From Colwellia polaris (lineage in GTDB: Bacteria > Pseudomonadota > Gammaproteobacteria > Enterobacterales > Alteromonadaceae), in NCBI RefSeq assembly GCF_002104515.1, contig NZ_NBOE01000005.1:186001-250000 (forward strand): a stretch of DNA of 64,000 nucleotides, written 5' to 3'. A program made the translations under genes and the position numbers. The notes beneath the pieces were generated by a model. That model did not search any database, was not told the DNA's origin, and worked only from the letters and a program-made list of their open reading frames with translations. Shown in pieces: positions 1 through 8,837 of this stretch (position 1 is the stretch's first letter; each line of letters opens with the position of its first letter).

Positions 1-701
1 ACCCGGCAATTTTAAAGCGTGCTTCAAGTATCGCCCAATATTTTGATGCCGTAATTATCACTACACAGTTGTTGCAGTCTCAAGGCCCTGGTAGTTATGA
101 AGTTGACGGCAACACTATTGAAGTTAGCGAACGTAAACTAAAAGAACGTCTTTTCTTAGCAATATGCTCTGTTAATGCCCTAGAAGCGATTCGTTTTTAT
201 GTTAGCTTTGCCTGTTCATTCGCCTTCGCTGAACGTGAGTTATTAGAAGGTAATGCAAAAATTATTAAACTGATTGCTCGTGATGAAGCCTTGCACTTAA
301 CGGGTACTCAACACATGTTAAATAACTGGATGTCAGGCAGAGACGATCCAGAAATGCAAGAAATTGCCACTACGTTACGTGAAGAAGGCAAACAAATATT
401 CATGGACGTGGTAGATCAAGAAAAAGAATGGGCTGATTACCTATTTAAAGATGGCTCTATGATCGGTCTTAACGCTGCAATTTTAAAACAATATATCGAA
501 TACATCAGTAATCAGCGTTTGGCTGCAATTGGTTTCGATGCTCCATACGACGTGAAAAGTAACCCATTGCCTTGGATGAATTCATATTTGGTTAGTGATA
601 ACGTGCAAGTTGCTCCTCAAGAAACTGAAATTTCAAGCTACCTAGTTGGACAAGTTGACTCGTCTGTATCTAGCGATGATTTTGACGACTTCGATTTATA
701 G
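1..701 (+). CDS. nrdB: Ribonucleoside-diphosphate reductase class Ia, beta subunit (5'-truncated)
   Basis: The small subunit of aerobic ribonucleotide reductase carries the diferric-tyrosyl radical used by NrdA to make dNTPs. The reading frame (frame 3) is open to the left edge, so about 233 C-terminal residues of a protein of about 376 are present. Visible family signatures are the helix [30 protein letters not shown], and [12 protein letters not shown], which holds a Glu and a His iron ligand (E238 and H241 in E. coli numbering). The acidic tail starting [10 protein letters not shown] is the peptide that docks on NrdA. The in-frame TTG at 69 is internal and is not the start. yfaE follows after 5 bp, the usual nrdAB-yfaE order. 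Confidence 0.97.
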   Translation, partial: PAILKRASSIAQYFDAVIITTQLLQSQGPGSYEVDGNTIEVSERKLKERLFLAICSVNALEAIRFYVSFACSFAFAERELLEGNAKIIKLIARDEALHLTGTQHMLNNWMSGRDDPEMQEIATTLREEGKQIFMDVVDQEKEWADYLFKDGSMIGLNAAILKQYIEYISNQRLAAIGFDAPYDVKSNPLPWMNSYLVSDNVQVAPQETEISSYLVGQVDSSVSSDDFDDFDL

Positions 702-706
702 TATTT

Positions 707-961
707 ATGTCTTTTAGTATAACCATCGAGGAACAAGAAATAACGTTTCTCGATGAAGATAAAAATATATTGAACACCCTAGAAAGAAAAAATATAGAAT
801 CACATTTTCATTGCCGAGATGGTTTTTGTGGTGCATGTCGTTGTACCTTAAAAAAAGGCACAGTTGAGTACCACGAATACCCACTCGCTTTTATCGGCGA
901 CAATGAAATTCTCACCTGCTGCTCCTACCCTACTTCTGATATTGAATTGGTTATTGAATAA
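707..961 (+). CDS. yfaE: 2Fe-2S ferredoxin YfaE, NrdB cofactor maintenance
   Basis: An 84-residue plant-type [2Fe-2S] ferredoxin. The cluster-binding pattern C-x4-C-x2-C is visible in HCRDGFCGACRC (about residues 36-46), and the distal cysteine is in TCCSYP (about residue 71). In E. coli YfaE supplies electrons to regenerate the diferric-tyrosyl radical of NrdB. Position supports the same role: the ATG lies 5 bp after the nrdB stop on the same strand, so the two are probably one transcript. The gene ends 120 bp before a strong hairpin. Confidence 0.93.
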   Translation: MSFSITIEEQEITFLDEDKNILNTLERKNIESHFHCRDGFCGACRCTLKKGTVEYHEYPLAFIGDNEILTCCSYPTSDIELVIE

Positions 962-1081
962 TTCACATTATCCCATGCTCAATTAACATCATTGAACATT
1001 CATTTAACAAGTCACGTTATTAACGTTAACAATGTTAAATACCGCCGATAAAAACCTAAGATAAAAATATTTACACATAAA

Positions 1082-1107
1082 AAAAGCAGCGTATTAACGC
1101 TGCTTTT
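1082..1107. terminator. Bidirectional rho-independent terminator between yfaE and deoA
   Basis: A perfect 11-bp stem (1082-1092 with 1097-1107) has a 4-nt ATTA loop. It has A-runs on one side and T-runs on the other, so it can end both the converging nrdB-yfaE and cdd-deoA transcripts. Confidence 0.85.
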
Positions 1108-1135
1108 GGCTATAACCGACTGTTTATTTAATAAG

Positions 1136-2452
1136 TTAGCCTGTAATAGTTTGATAGATAACAGGTACTTGATCAGCTTGCTTCTCACCAATATCTAAAG
1201 CGGCTAAATACTGCTGACTTGCTCTAAGCGCTGCATCTTCATCTTTAGCATGAACGCGTGCTAACACATCGCCACGATTTACTAGGGTGCCGGTAGGTAA
1301 TACACGGTCAAAGCCAACCGTATGATCAATTTGCTGACCATTGGCTGTACGGCCACCTTTCAAACCTACAACCGCTAAACCAATATCACGAGTTTGCATG
1401 CCATTAATGTAACCATGATCTGAAGCAATAATATCTTGAACGTAGTTTGCACGTTCCATCGAGCGCCATGGATCTTCCATAAAGTCGCTTGGCCCACCTA
1501 ATGCGTGGATCATTTTGTTGAACTTTTCAGCAGCAGCACCAGAAGATAATGCATGGTTAATTTTTGTTAAAGCTTGCTCTTCGTTGTCAGCAACTTTAGC
1601 ACTTACTAACATGGCTTTAGCTAATGAAACAACAACAGCATGTAAACGAGGCTCACGTAACGAGCCGTTTAAGTATTTAACGGTTTCAGCCATTTCTAAA
1701 GCATTACCTGCAGTAGCACCTAATACTTGGTTCATGTCAGTAATAATTGCTTGTGTTGGCACACCAGCGCCATTAGCAACATTAACAATACTTTGTGCTA
1801 AGGCTTTAGCATCGTCAATATTTGACATCATGGCACCATTACCAACTTTTACATCCATCACTAAGCTATCAAGCCCTGCTGCTAGCTTTTTAGATAAAAT
1901 AGAAGCTGTGATTAATGGAATAGATTCTACCGTCGCAGTAATATCACGAATACCGTATAAACGTTTATCTGCTGGCGCTAAATTATCGGTTTGCGAAATA
2001 ATCGCCATACCTAAATCTTTTACAATCCCTTTAAATTCAGCAATACTTGGCTGAACATTAAAGCCTGCAATACTTTCTAATTTATCGGCTGTTCCGCCAG
2101 TATGGCCTAAGCCACGACCTGCAATCATAGGTACGTAAGCACCACAAGCTGCAACAATAGCCGCTAGCATAAAGCTCACTTTATCGCCCACACCACCTGT
2201 TGAATGCTTATCAACCACTGGACCATCTAATTCAGGCCAAGATAATACATCGCCTGATTGTTTCATCGCCATGGTGAAGTCAATAATTTCACGTGTTTCC
2301 ATACCTTGTTGGAAAATCGCCATGGCCATTGAGCCAGCTTGAGCATCATTAAAATCTTTTGTTACTAGGCCATCTACAAAGCTTTGAATTTGTTCTTTAG
2401 ACAGCGAGCCACCATTACGTTTGGTGCGAATAATTTCTTGAGGTAATAACAT
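1136..2452 (-). CDS. deoA: Thymidine phosphorylase
   Basis: Phosphorolyses thymidine (and deoxyuridine) to the free base and 2-deoxyribose-1-phosphate in the cytoplasm. The 438-residue length matches E. coli DeoA (440). The N-terminal helical domain and KHSTGGVGDKVS precede the family signature AGRGLGHTGGTADKLES (about residues 108-125). It starts 12 bp downstream of the cdd stop with an AAGGA ribosome-binding site, so cdd-deoA is an operon. Its product feeds DeoB and DeoC, encoded near 56-60 kb. The released thymine is an effector of E. coli RutR; a RutR-type box stands at the head of this operon. Pyrimidine-nucleoside phosphorylase Pdp is the only close alternative, and length favours DeoA. 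Confidence 0.96.
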   Translation of the reverse strand: MLLPQEIIRTKRNGGSLSKEQIQSFVDGLVTKDFNDAQAGSMAMAIFQQGMETREIIDFTMAMKQSGDVLSWPELDGPVVDKHSTGGVGDKVSFMLAAIVAACGAYVPMIAGRGLGHTGGTADKLESIAGFNVQPSIAEFKGIVKDLGMAIISQTDNLAPADKRLYGIRDITATVESIPLITASILSKKLAAGLDSLVMDVKVGNGAMMSNIDDAKALAQSIVNVANGAGVPTQAIITDMNQVLGATAGNALEMAETVKYLNGSLREPRLHAVVVSLAKAMLVSAKVADNEEQALTKINHALSSGAAAEKFNKMIHALGGPSDFMEDPWRSMERANYVQDIIASDHGYINGMQTRDIGLAVVGLKGGRTANGQQIDHTVGFDRVLPTGTLVNRGDVLARVHAKDEDAALRASQQYLAALDIGEKQADQVPVIYQTITG

Positions 2453-2464
2453 TAACTAGAGTCC

Positions 2465-2884
2465 TTATATTTCCAGTAAATCTTTAGGTGTAAAAGCATC
2501 TGGTAATAGTTCGTTAACTGTCCATTGCTTTTTATCATTATTATGGTTAACAGCCATCACGAGTGCGTCAGGTGCTAAAAACTCAACAATAACTTGTCGA
2601 CAAGCACCACATGGTGGCGTTAATTTTTCTTGATTGGTATAAATAACTATCGCTGAAAACGACTTCTCACCTGAGATAACGCCTTGTGCTAAACAATTGC
2701 GTTCAGCACAAACCGTTAAGCCGTATGAGGCATTTTCAACATTACAGCCTTTAACTACCTTGCCATTAGCTGTTAACGCAGCAGCACCCACATGAAAGTT
2801 GCTATAGGGCGCATAGGCATTTTCAAAGCCTTCTTTTGCAGCATTAACGAGTGTTAATAATTTATTTTCTTCTATCTTCATCAT
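2465..2884 (-). CDS. cdd: Cytidine deaminase, short tetrameric type
   Basis: Deaminates cytidine and deoxycytidine to uridine and deoxyuridine, supplying DeoA. Zinc and catalytic motifs are clear: VCAERN (Cys plus catalytic Glu) and PCGACRQ (two Cys ligands). At about 139 residues this is the three-cysteine tetrameric class, not the 294-residue E. coli type. I take the ATG-ATG start (2884 or 2881), which has AAAGG about 8 nt upstream. The frame extends to a TTG at 2914, but that TTG is itself the first triplet of a RutR-type operator, so the longer start is unlikely. First gene of the cdd-deoA operon. Confidence 0.95.
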   Translation of the reverse strand: MMKIEENKLLTLVNAAKEGFENAYAPYSNFHVGAAALTANGKVVKGCNVENASYGLTVCAERNCLAQGVISGEKSFSAIVIYTNQEKLTPPCGACRQVIVEFLAPDALVMAVNHNNDKKQWTVNELLPDAFTPKDLLEI

Positions 2885-2898
2885 TAAAAAGCCTTTAT

Positions 2899-2914
2899 CT
2901 GACCATGTGGTCAA
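2899..2914. promoter_or_regulatory. RutR-type operator upstream of cdd-deoA
   Basis: CTGACCATGTGGTCAA matches 13 of the 14 defined positions of the E. coli RutR box TTGACCA-N2-TGGTCAA. It ends 15 bp before the cdd ATG. A possible -10 element (TAGAAT, minus strand, 2925-2920) places the predicted transcription start about at the box, a classic repressor position. A RutR-like TetR protein is encoded 4 kb away. Confidence 0.75.
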
Positions 2915-3017
2915 CTTATATTCTATCCTAGTAAATCACTAGAGGAAAAGCAACCTATATAATCAATAATTACGGGCTATGATGTGCCAATAAACAATTT
3001 CCAATACCGTGAAAATA

Positions 3018-3045
3018 AAAAAGCCAACATAACTGTTGGCTTTTT
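3018..3045 (-). terminator. Rho-independent terminator after the TonB receptor gene
   Basis: A 12-bp stem (3018-3029 with 3034-3045) has a TAAC loop and A/T runs at both ends. It lies 24 bp beyond the receptor stop and separates that gene from the cdd-deoA operon. Confidence 0.85.
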
Positions 3046-3068
3046 AAAAAGGTATTACTTAGTAGATA

Positions 3069-6000
3069 TTAGAAAGTGTATTTAACACCAATCTTCATAC
3101 TCCAAGTAGACTCTCTATCTTGGAATCTAGCTGGTGTCTCACCTTCACTAACATTTGCAGATTCATAAACGTATTGACCCGCATCGTTGATACTATAATC
3201 TAATATCTCTGTTGCTGATTGACCAAATGGTAATTGGTAAACACGTGCAGCACCTTCATCAAAAATAGCTAGCGCATTTTTAATGTCGATATAGAATAAA
3301 CCTTTATGACCTTCTAAGAAACCTGGGATTTCTTGTTCAAAACGTAAGTCCATAGTCGTTGTCCATGGCGCAGTATAGTCGTTCTTACCAAGGTAGCCGC
3401 CATCAGAGCTAATACCAGCCGTTGCTAATTCAGCCATAATTTCGTCGTAGCTTAAACCGTTAGCAAAATCAACCGCACCATCGCTAGCACTTGTTGGAAT
3501 GTAAGGTAAATTAGCTGTAGTAAGATCTAACTCGCCAGATAAACCAGTACGGTTATTGTAGCCTAGCAAGTAGCTAAATGGACGACCTGATTTGCGTTCC
3601 CAGAACATGTGCATGCCAGTGTTGTAACCTTCAAACATTTCAGTGTTATATGAAAGGTTGAACGTTAAACGATGCTTAACTTGGTAAGCTGACGTACCAA
3701 TAGTTGGGTTCTCAGGATCTATAACTGGGTTAAAGTTGTATGCCGTATTTGAAGAAGTACCGGTTGCATCTACACGATTACGAATAGTTGAATGCGTGTA
3801 TGAAAAGTTTGCTTTAAAGCCATTTTTCCAATTTTTAGCTACTGATAATGTCTCAATCATTGTATGACCGCCAGATGTATTAGTTAATAATACATCTCGT
3901 GCATCTCTATCAGCGTCAGCAAAAGTATAAATTGGACGACCTTCAACAGTTAAACCGCCATTTCCTTTTGAAGTATCTAAAGTACGAGAAAGATCAGACC
4001 ATGCCATATCTTTCTGAATATCTTTATAAAGAATTTCACCACTTATGCGCCAGTCATCACCTAGTCCGATATCACTTAAATCAGCAACGTAATCAGCTGC
4101 TAAGCTATACTGCCATGTTGTAGGAACTTCGAAGTTTGGATCAATTGCGTCAATATTTGAATTTGGTCCACCTAACTCAGATTGAGCAATTTGATCTTGT
4201 GCATGTTGTGGAATACCACTTGGATCAGCATTTTGTAAGAAAGTATTAGCGGCTATATCATCACCGAAGCTTCGATATAATGCGATTCTTGAGCCATCAT
4301 TTGTAAATGCATTAGAGATAAATACATTTGGTCGGCCGCCACTAAATAAGCCAGCACCACCACGAATGGTTAAATCATCAGTTGCAGTCCATGTAAAGCC
4401 TAGACGAGGTAATAACACATCTAAACCATCAAGGTTTTCATTGTTTGAAAAACCATAACGATCATAAAAACTTTGGTTAAAGTTAGGAGCATCATCATTT
4501 ACAGTTAATTCATAACGTAAGCCATAAGTTACGTTAAGTGAGTCATTAACATCCCAGCTATCTTCAATGTATAATGCATGGTTACCAAGGGCAAATTCAG
4601 CGGCTGCATCATCACGGTTTAAGCTTGGGTTATTTTGGTATTCAAACCAATCAGCTTGACCTGCTTCAAAGTCATCTATGCTATCGAAATACCATGAACC
4701 TAAGTAATGTTGCATGAAAATGTTATAAACTTCTACTTCTTCGTATTCCCAACCAAAAGAAATAGCATGATCTTCGTATAAGTATTCACCACTTGCACGG
4801 AATTGGAAAGTTTCATTAGTTAGTTCATTTGCATGACGACTGTCATCAGAACCTAACATAATTTCGCCACCGTTTACGGTGTCAATTTTAACTTCACCAA
4901 ACTCATAACCACCAAGTGAAACTTGTCCGTTAACAGATTCTTTTTTTGAAACTTTAATTTCTGTTGAGAAATCTTCAGTCCAGTAAGAGAATAATTGAGC
5001 AACGTAAGTATCAAATTCATTCGAACGGTTATACCAATGAGAAGAAAGGTATAAATCATCTGAATTACCAGAGCCTTGGTTACCCGCACTGTTACTAGAA
5101 CCGTGTGAATAGGTAAAGGTTGCACGATGATCTTCGTTGATGTTCCAGTCTAGTTTCAATGAGTACTTTTCATCTTCTAGTGGAATAGAATCGTCCCAGC
5201 TTCCAGCATCATAGCCATATTTGTCACTAGCAATGTTAATTACACGATCAACTTCAGCTTGAGATACTTGAGTAACTTCATTAGCAACACCAGATCCTAA
5301 AGGACCTTTGTCAACAGAACTTGGTGATTCAAAAGTTTCGTAAGATGCGAAGAAAAATAGTTTATCTTTAATGATCGGACCGCCAAACGTAGCACCCCAA
5401 GTTTCTTCATCAAATTTTAAATCAATTTTGTCGCCATCGTCTGTTTCAGGAGTACCAGCCCAAGCATCTTTTGCTTGTTCTATAAACATAGAACCATGGA
5501 ATTCATTTGTACCTGATTTTGTAACAACGCTTACTTTACCACCAGAAAAACCGCCTTCTTTAGCGGTAAATGGTGCAATGGCAACACTGATTTGATCAAT
5601 TGAATCAAAAGAGATTGGTGAACGTTCTGTAGGGTAACCATTACCGGCTAAACCAAAATCATCATTAAGGTTTACACCATCAACAGCCAAACTGTTATAT
5701 CTTGGGTTACTACCCGCTAGAGATAAAGTATTGCCATCATTACCAACAACAGCCATTGGGTTTTGACGAACAATGTCTTTCAAGTCACGGTTGAAAGCAG
5801 CTGATTTAGTTAAATCGTCGCCACTAAATACACTAGATGAACCTTTTGACGGGTCAAAGAATGTTGAAGAACCTGTAACAGCAATACGTTCAATATTAAC
5901 ATCGTCTAAAACTTCATTAAGACGGAATACATCGCCTAACGAGATATAAATACCTTCTAATTTTTTATCAGCATAAATATCAGAGTCAATCGTTACCGTG

Positions 6001-6245
6001 TATGGACCACCAACACGAAGACCTTGTGCAGAGAAGTTACCCGTATCGTTAACTTTTAAAGTTTTACGAGTACCTGAAGGCTCATGAACTATGGTAATCG
6101 TTGCATCTGTAACTACATTACCGCTTGCAGTTAAGATATTGCCACGAATTGACGATGACGTATCATCAGCCATAGCTGATGTTGACAACCCTAACGCAAG
6201 TACAACTGCGCCAGTAATGCGTGAGAGACGATGAGTTTTCATCAT
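3069..6245 (-). CDS. TonB-dependent receptor, Oar-like with carboxypeptidase-regulatory domain
   Basis: An outer-membrane active transporter of 1058 residues. A Sec signal peptide (MKTHRLSRITGAVVLALGLS, ending at AMA, about residue 26) is followed by a CarboxypepD_reg-like beta-sandwich (about 30-110), a plug domain (about 125-245, with SGGKVSVVTKSGTNEFHG) and a long beta-barrel ending in the aromatic residue F (MKIGVKYTF). This build is the Oar/TonB group common in Alteromonadales. The substrate cannot be read from sequence. Neighbours argue for nucleosides, nucleotides or DNA fragments: cdd-deoA lie downstream, and the divergent RutR-like regulator, a secreted nuclease-family protein and an alkaline phosphatase lie upstream. 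ATG-ATG start with AAGGA upstream. Single-gene transcript bounded by a terminator. Confidence 0.9.
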   Translation of the reverse strand: MMKTHRLSRITGAVVLALGLSTSAMADDTSSSIRGNILTASGNVVTDATITIVHEPSGTRKTLKVNDTGNFSAQGLRVGGPYTVTIDSDIYADKKLEGIYISLGDVFRLNEVLDDVNIERIAVTGSSTFFDPSKGSSSVFSGDDLTKSAAFNRDLKDIVRQNPMAVVGNDGNTLSLAGSNPRYNSLAVDGVNLNDDFGLAGNGYPTERSPISFDSIDQISVAIAPFTAKEGGFSGGKVSVVTKSGTNEFHGSMFIEQAKDAWAGTPETDDGDKIDLKFDEETWGATFGGPIIKDKLFFFASYETFESPSSVDKGPLGSGVANEVTQVSQAEVDRVINIASDKYGYDAGSWDDSIPLEDEKYSLKLDWNINEDHRATFTYSHGSSNSAGNQGSGNSDDLYLSSHWYNRSNEFDTYVAQLFSYWTEDFSTEIKVSKKESVNGQVSLGGYEFGEVKIDTVNGGEIMLGSDDSRHANELTNETFQFRASGEYLYEDHAISFGWEYEEVEVYNIFMQHYLGSWYFDSIDDFEAGQADWFEYQNNPSLNRDDAAAEFALGNHALYIEDSWDVNDSLNVTYGLRYELTVNDDAPNFNQSFYDRYGFSNNENLDGLDVLLPRLGFTWTATDDLTIRGGAGLFSGGRPNVFISNAFTNDGSRIALYRSFGDDIAANTFLQNADPSGIPQHAQDQIAQSELGGPNSNIDAIDPNFEVPTTWQYSLAADYVADLSDIGLGDDWRISGEILYKDIQKDMAWSDLSRTLDTSKGNGGLTVEGRPIYTFADADRDARDVLLTNTSGGHTMIETLSVAKNWKNGFKANFSYTHSTIRNRVDATGTSSNTAYNFNPVIDPENPTIGTSAYQVKHRLTFNLSYNTEMFEGYNTGMHMFWERKSGRPFSYLLGYNNRTGLSGELDLTTANLPYIPTSASDGAVDFANGLSYDEIMAELATAGISSDGGYLGKNDYTAPWTTTMDLRFEQEIPGFLEGHKGLFYIDIKNALAIFDEGAARVYQLPFGQSATEILDYSINDAGQYVYESANVSEGETPARFQDRESTWSMKIGVKYTF

Positions 6246-6918
6246 AATATTCCTTGGTATAAGTTAGTGTTTTGTTTTGTAAATATTTTATTAAAATGTT
6301 TTTTAAAGTTTTACTTAGCTAATTATTCATCTTTTTATTGTTTTATAAGCTTCTGCATGTGAAATTAAAACAGAGTTTTATTACATTTTCATTACAAAAT
6401 TTTACACCTATTTGTTTAAAAATTTACATTTTACAAACAAATAAAATACAAAAACACAGAGGCACCTAATAAACACTTCAATAACAATAACTTAAACAAT
6501 CAATTTAAACATAACAAAAAAACACTTATAACCATAAACTGCTCATTAGACATTGATTATAACAAAAAATGATAAAAACATACCGTTTGGTCAAGATAAA
6601 ATAAAGTATGATTTTAGCTCTATTTTTTAAGGGCTGTATTAGTGTAAAGAATATAACCATGACAAAAAATGAAATTATAAGTAGGTATATTTTCTTGTGA
6701 AATCCTACAAAACGTATTAAAACAGTGCCTTAAATATGTATTTAAATTAAACTGACCAAGAACTGTCGAGCCTGGCTATATTACTTGAGAATAATCAACC
6801 CGATTAATTGGCAACACATATAGCAAGATTACGCTAAGGTTCGTATGGACCGAATAAGTGTAATATTGGCTTAATAGAATTACGTTAACAAAAATATAAT
6901 TATAAAAAGGTTAATCAC
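6246..6918. promoter_or_regulatory. 673-bp divergent regulatory region between TonB receptor and rutR-like gene
   Basis: No gene is visible. The stretch is very AT-rich and must hold promoters for both flanking genes. It contains a degenerate RutR-type box at 6579-6594, a TGACCA half-site at 6753-6758, and a separate GGTTCGTATGGACC pseudo-palindrome at about 6838-6852, close to the regulator start. Its length is unusual for such a compact region. Confidence 0.5.
6579..6594. promoter_or_regulatory. Degenerate RutR-type operator
   Basis: CATACCGTTTGGTCAA has a perfect right half (TGGTCAA) and a poor left half, 10 of 14 defined positions of the RutR box. It lies about midway between the divergent TonB receptor and the rutR-like gene. 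Weak alone; supported by the two near-perfect boxes elsewhere in the window. Confidence 0.4.
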
Positions 6919-7551
6919 GTGAGTAACAATAACAGCAATGAAAAGCAAGGAAGCATTCGCGCTAGAAGTGAGGCTATAATTTTAAAGGCCGCCCAAAAAG
7001 AGTTCATATTACAGGGCTTTAAAGGTGCTACCGTTCAGTCTATAGCCGATAACGCAGGGCTACCTAAAGCTAATGTTTTGTATTACTTCAAAAATAAAGA
7101 AAATATATACCATGCTGTATTACAGTTAACACTTGATACTTGGGACCAAGGTATCGGTGAACTTGATGTTGAGGACGGCCCTGTTGTTGCTATTGAAAAG
7201 TTTATTGCCTCTAAAGTTAAAATGTCTTTCGAACATCCAGAAGCCTCTAAAATTTATGCAATGGAGATTATTCAAGGCGCCTTGCACTTAAAAGAGTTTG
7301 CACGTACGTACCTTCGTCAATGGGTTCGTGAAAAAGCGAAAGTATTTCAAGTATGGATTGATAGTGGCGAAATGAAAGATATTGATCCCGTAAAGCTTAT
7401 TTTTTTAATTTGGTCTTCAACTCAACATTATGCCGATTTTGAACAACAGATATTAACGATAATGAATCGCGCTGATTATGAAGAAGATGATATGACTCAA
7501 GTAACACAATTTTTAACTGACTTTATATTGCGTGGTTGCGGGTTAAAGTAG
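6919..7551 (+). CDS. TetR-family regulator, RutR-like (pyrimidine-responsive)
   Basis: A 210-residue TetR protein. The N-terminal helix-turn-helix is ILKAAQKEFILQGFKGATV...IADNAGLPKANVLYYFKNKENIY (about 20-66). The C-terminal ligand domain carries IYAMEIIQGA and LIFLIWSSTQHYADFEQQ, nearly identical in pattern to E. coli RutR, which binds uracil or thymine and represses or activates pyrimidine genes. The sequence match is by recall, not alignment. GTG start. The next gene begins 8 bp after its stop, so it probably heads an operon with the nuclease-family gene and perhaps the phosphatase. RutR-type boxes at 2899 and 57329 suggest its targets. No rut operon is visible here, so it would control nucleoside use instead. 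Confidence 0.85.
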   Translation: MSNNNSNEKQGSIRARSEAIILKAAQKEFILQGFKGATVQSIADNAGLPKANVLYYFKNKENIYHAVLQLTLDTWDQGIGELDVEDGPVVAIEKFIASKVKMSFEHPEASKIYAMEIIQGALHLKEFARTYLRQWVREKAKVFQVWIDSGEMKDIDPVKLIFLIWSSTQHYADFEQQILTIMNRADYEEDDMTQVTQFLTDFILRGCGLK

Positions 7552-7559
7552 GAACTTTG

Positions 7560-8762
7560 ATGAAATTATTTACATTTTTATTAACAACGTCCTTATTAAT
7601 AAGCCCAGGGATAGTAATGGCAGAAAGAATCAGCAAAACAACATCTTCCATACGTATTGCCACTTTCAATGTGAGTATGGAAGCTTTAAATTATCTCCCC
7701 TCTGAATTAGGTAGAGAAGCTAAACCTACGGGTAAAGAATTAGCGCAAGCATTGAAACAAAACCATCAACAAATTAGAAATATTGCTGAAATAATCCAAC
7801 GCGTAAATCCTGATATAATTTTGTTAAATGAATTTGACTCAAATGATAAAACTCATCAATCATTGAAGCTTTTTTTAAGTGAATATTTAGCAAAGAGCCA
7901 GCAAGGTGAGAACGCTATAAACTTCCCTTACTTTTATCAAGGGCCTGTCAACACCGGTGTTGCATCAGGTTTTGATTTAAATAATGACAACAAAATAGGA
8001 GAATTACCCAGCGATGCCTTCGGTTATGGACTTTTTCCCGGACACTTTGGTATGGCATTATTATCTAAGTATCCAATAGTAGAAGATAAAATAAGAACAT
8101 TTCAGCTATTTAAATGGCGAGATATGCCTAATGCCATGATGCCTATCGATCCAGAAACAAAAGCACCATGGTTTAATGAAAAAGCCTGGAACAACTATCG
8201 CCTATCTTCTAAATCTCACTGGGATATTCCTTTAAATGTTAACGGAGAAGAGTTGCATATTTTAGCAAGCCACCCCACTCCACCCGTGTTTGACGGACCT
8301 GAAGATCGCAACGGAAAAAGAAACTTTGATGAAATACGTTTTTGGATTGATTACTTAACCCCAAGTGCCGCCAGCTATATTTACGACGACAAAACCCAAT
8401 ATGGTGGCCTTAGCGAAAATAAAGCCTTTGTTATCTTAGGCGATTTAAATGCTGATGCTGTCGATGGAGATGCGATTAAATCTGGTATTCAAAGCTTAAT
8501 TTCCCATGCACGTGTCAATGATCCTACACCTTTTAGTGAAGGCGGAAAACTTCACAAAAAGGACAACCCTAACGCAAAATATCACACAGCCTATTGGGGC
8601 ATGCGTGCCGATTACGTATTACCTGCTAAACAGCAACTACAGGTCATTAACTCGGGTATTTTTTGGCCCACAGTCAAAGAAGCTGAGTTTAGATTAATTA
8701 AAGACCGTGCTGCTTCATCAGATCACCGACTAGTTTGGGTCGATGTAGCATTTAAAGAATAA
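7560..8762 (+). CDS. Secreted endonuclease/exonuclease/phosphatase (EEP) family protein
   Basis: A 400-residue protein of the metal-dependent EEP (DNase I-like) fold. The start at 7560 has AGGA upstream and gives a signal peptide, MKLFTFLLTTSLLISPGI, ending near VMA. EEP motifs in order: IATFNVS near the mature N-terminus, NEFD (metal-binding Glu, about residue 88), LGDLNAD (about 296-302) and SDHRLVWVD at the C-terminus (catalytic Asp-His pair). Family members include extracellular nucleases, phosphodiesterases and sphingomyelinases. The DeoA/Cdd/RutR setting and adjacent alkaline phosphatase favour DNA, RNA or nucleotide hydrolysis outside the cytoplasm. Exact substrate unknown. Confidence 0.82.
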   Translation: MKLFTFLLTTSLLISPGIVMAERISKTTSSIRIATFNVSMEALNYLPSELGREAKPTGKELAQALKQNHQQIRNIAEIIQRVNPDIILLNEFDSNDKTHQSLKLFLSEYLAKSQQGENAINFPYFYQGPVNTGVASGFDLNNDNKIGELPSDAFGYGLFPGHFGMALLSKYPIVEDKIRTFQLFKWRDMPNAMMPIDPETKAPWFNEKAWNNYRLSSKSHWDIPLNVNGEELHILASHPTPPVFDGPEDRNGKRNFDEIRFWIDYLTPSAASYIYDDKTQYGGLSENKAFVILGDLNADAVDGDAIKSGIQSLISHARVNDPTPFSEGGKLHKKDNPNAKYHTAYWGMRADYVLPAKQQLQVINSGIFWPTVKEAEFRLIKDRAASSDHRLVWVDVAFKE

Positions 8763-8775
8763 ATTTATGAACAAA

Positions 8776-8798
8776 CAACAGCTTAACTTAAGCTGTTG
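8776..8798 (+). repeat. Short perfect hairpin between nuclease-family and phosphatase genes
   Basis: A 9-bp stem, CAACAGCTT (8776-8784) with AAGCTGTTG (8790-8798), has a 5-nt loop. No T-run follows, so a strong terminator is unlikely; an RNA-processing or attenuating hairpin is possible. It covers an upstream TTG that could be mistaken for the start of the phosphatase. Confidence 0.6.
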
Positions 8799-8837
8799 CA
8801 CTTACCTTTTACCCTTATAAAGTTAGCGGATATCAAT

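Noticed and set aside
1515-2054. 179-codon plus-strand open frame
   Set aside because: It lies wholly antisense to deoA, which has clear family motifs; no ribosome-binding site or recognisable protein.
6838-6852. GGTTCGTATGGACC as another RutR box
   Set aside because: It lacks the TGACCA/TGGTCA halves; if it is an operator it belongs to a different motif, so it is listed only as part of the control region.
8763-8837. Pho box before the alkaline phosphatase
   Set aside because: No pair of CTGTCAT-like direct repeats; only a 9-bp hairpin is present.
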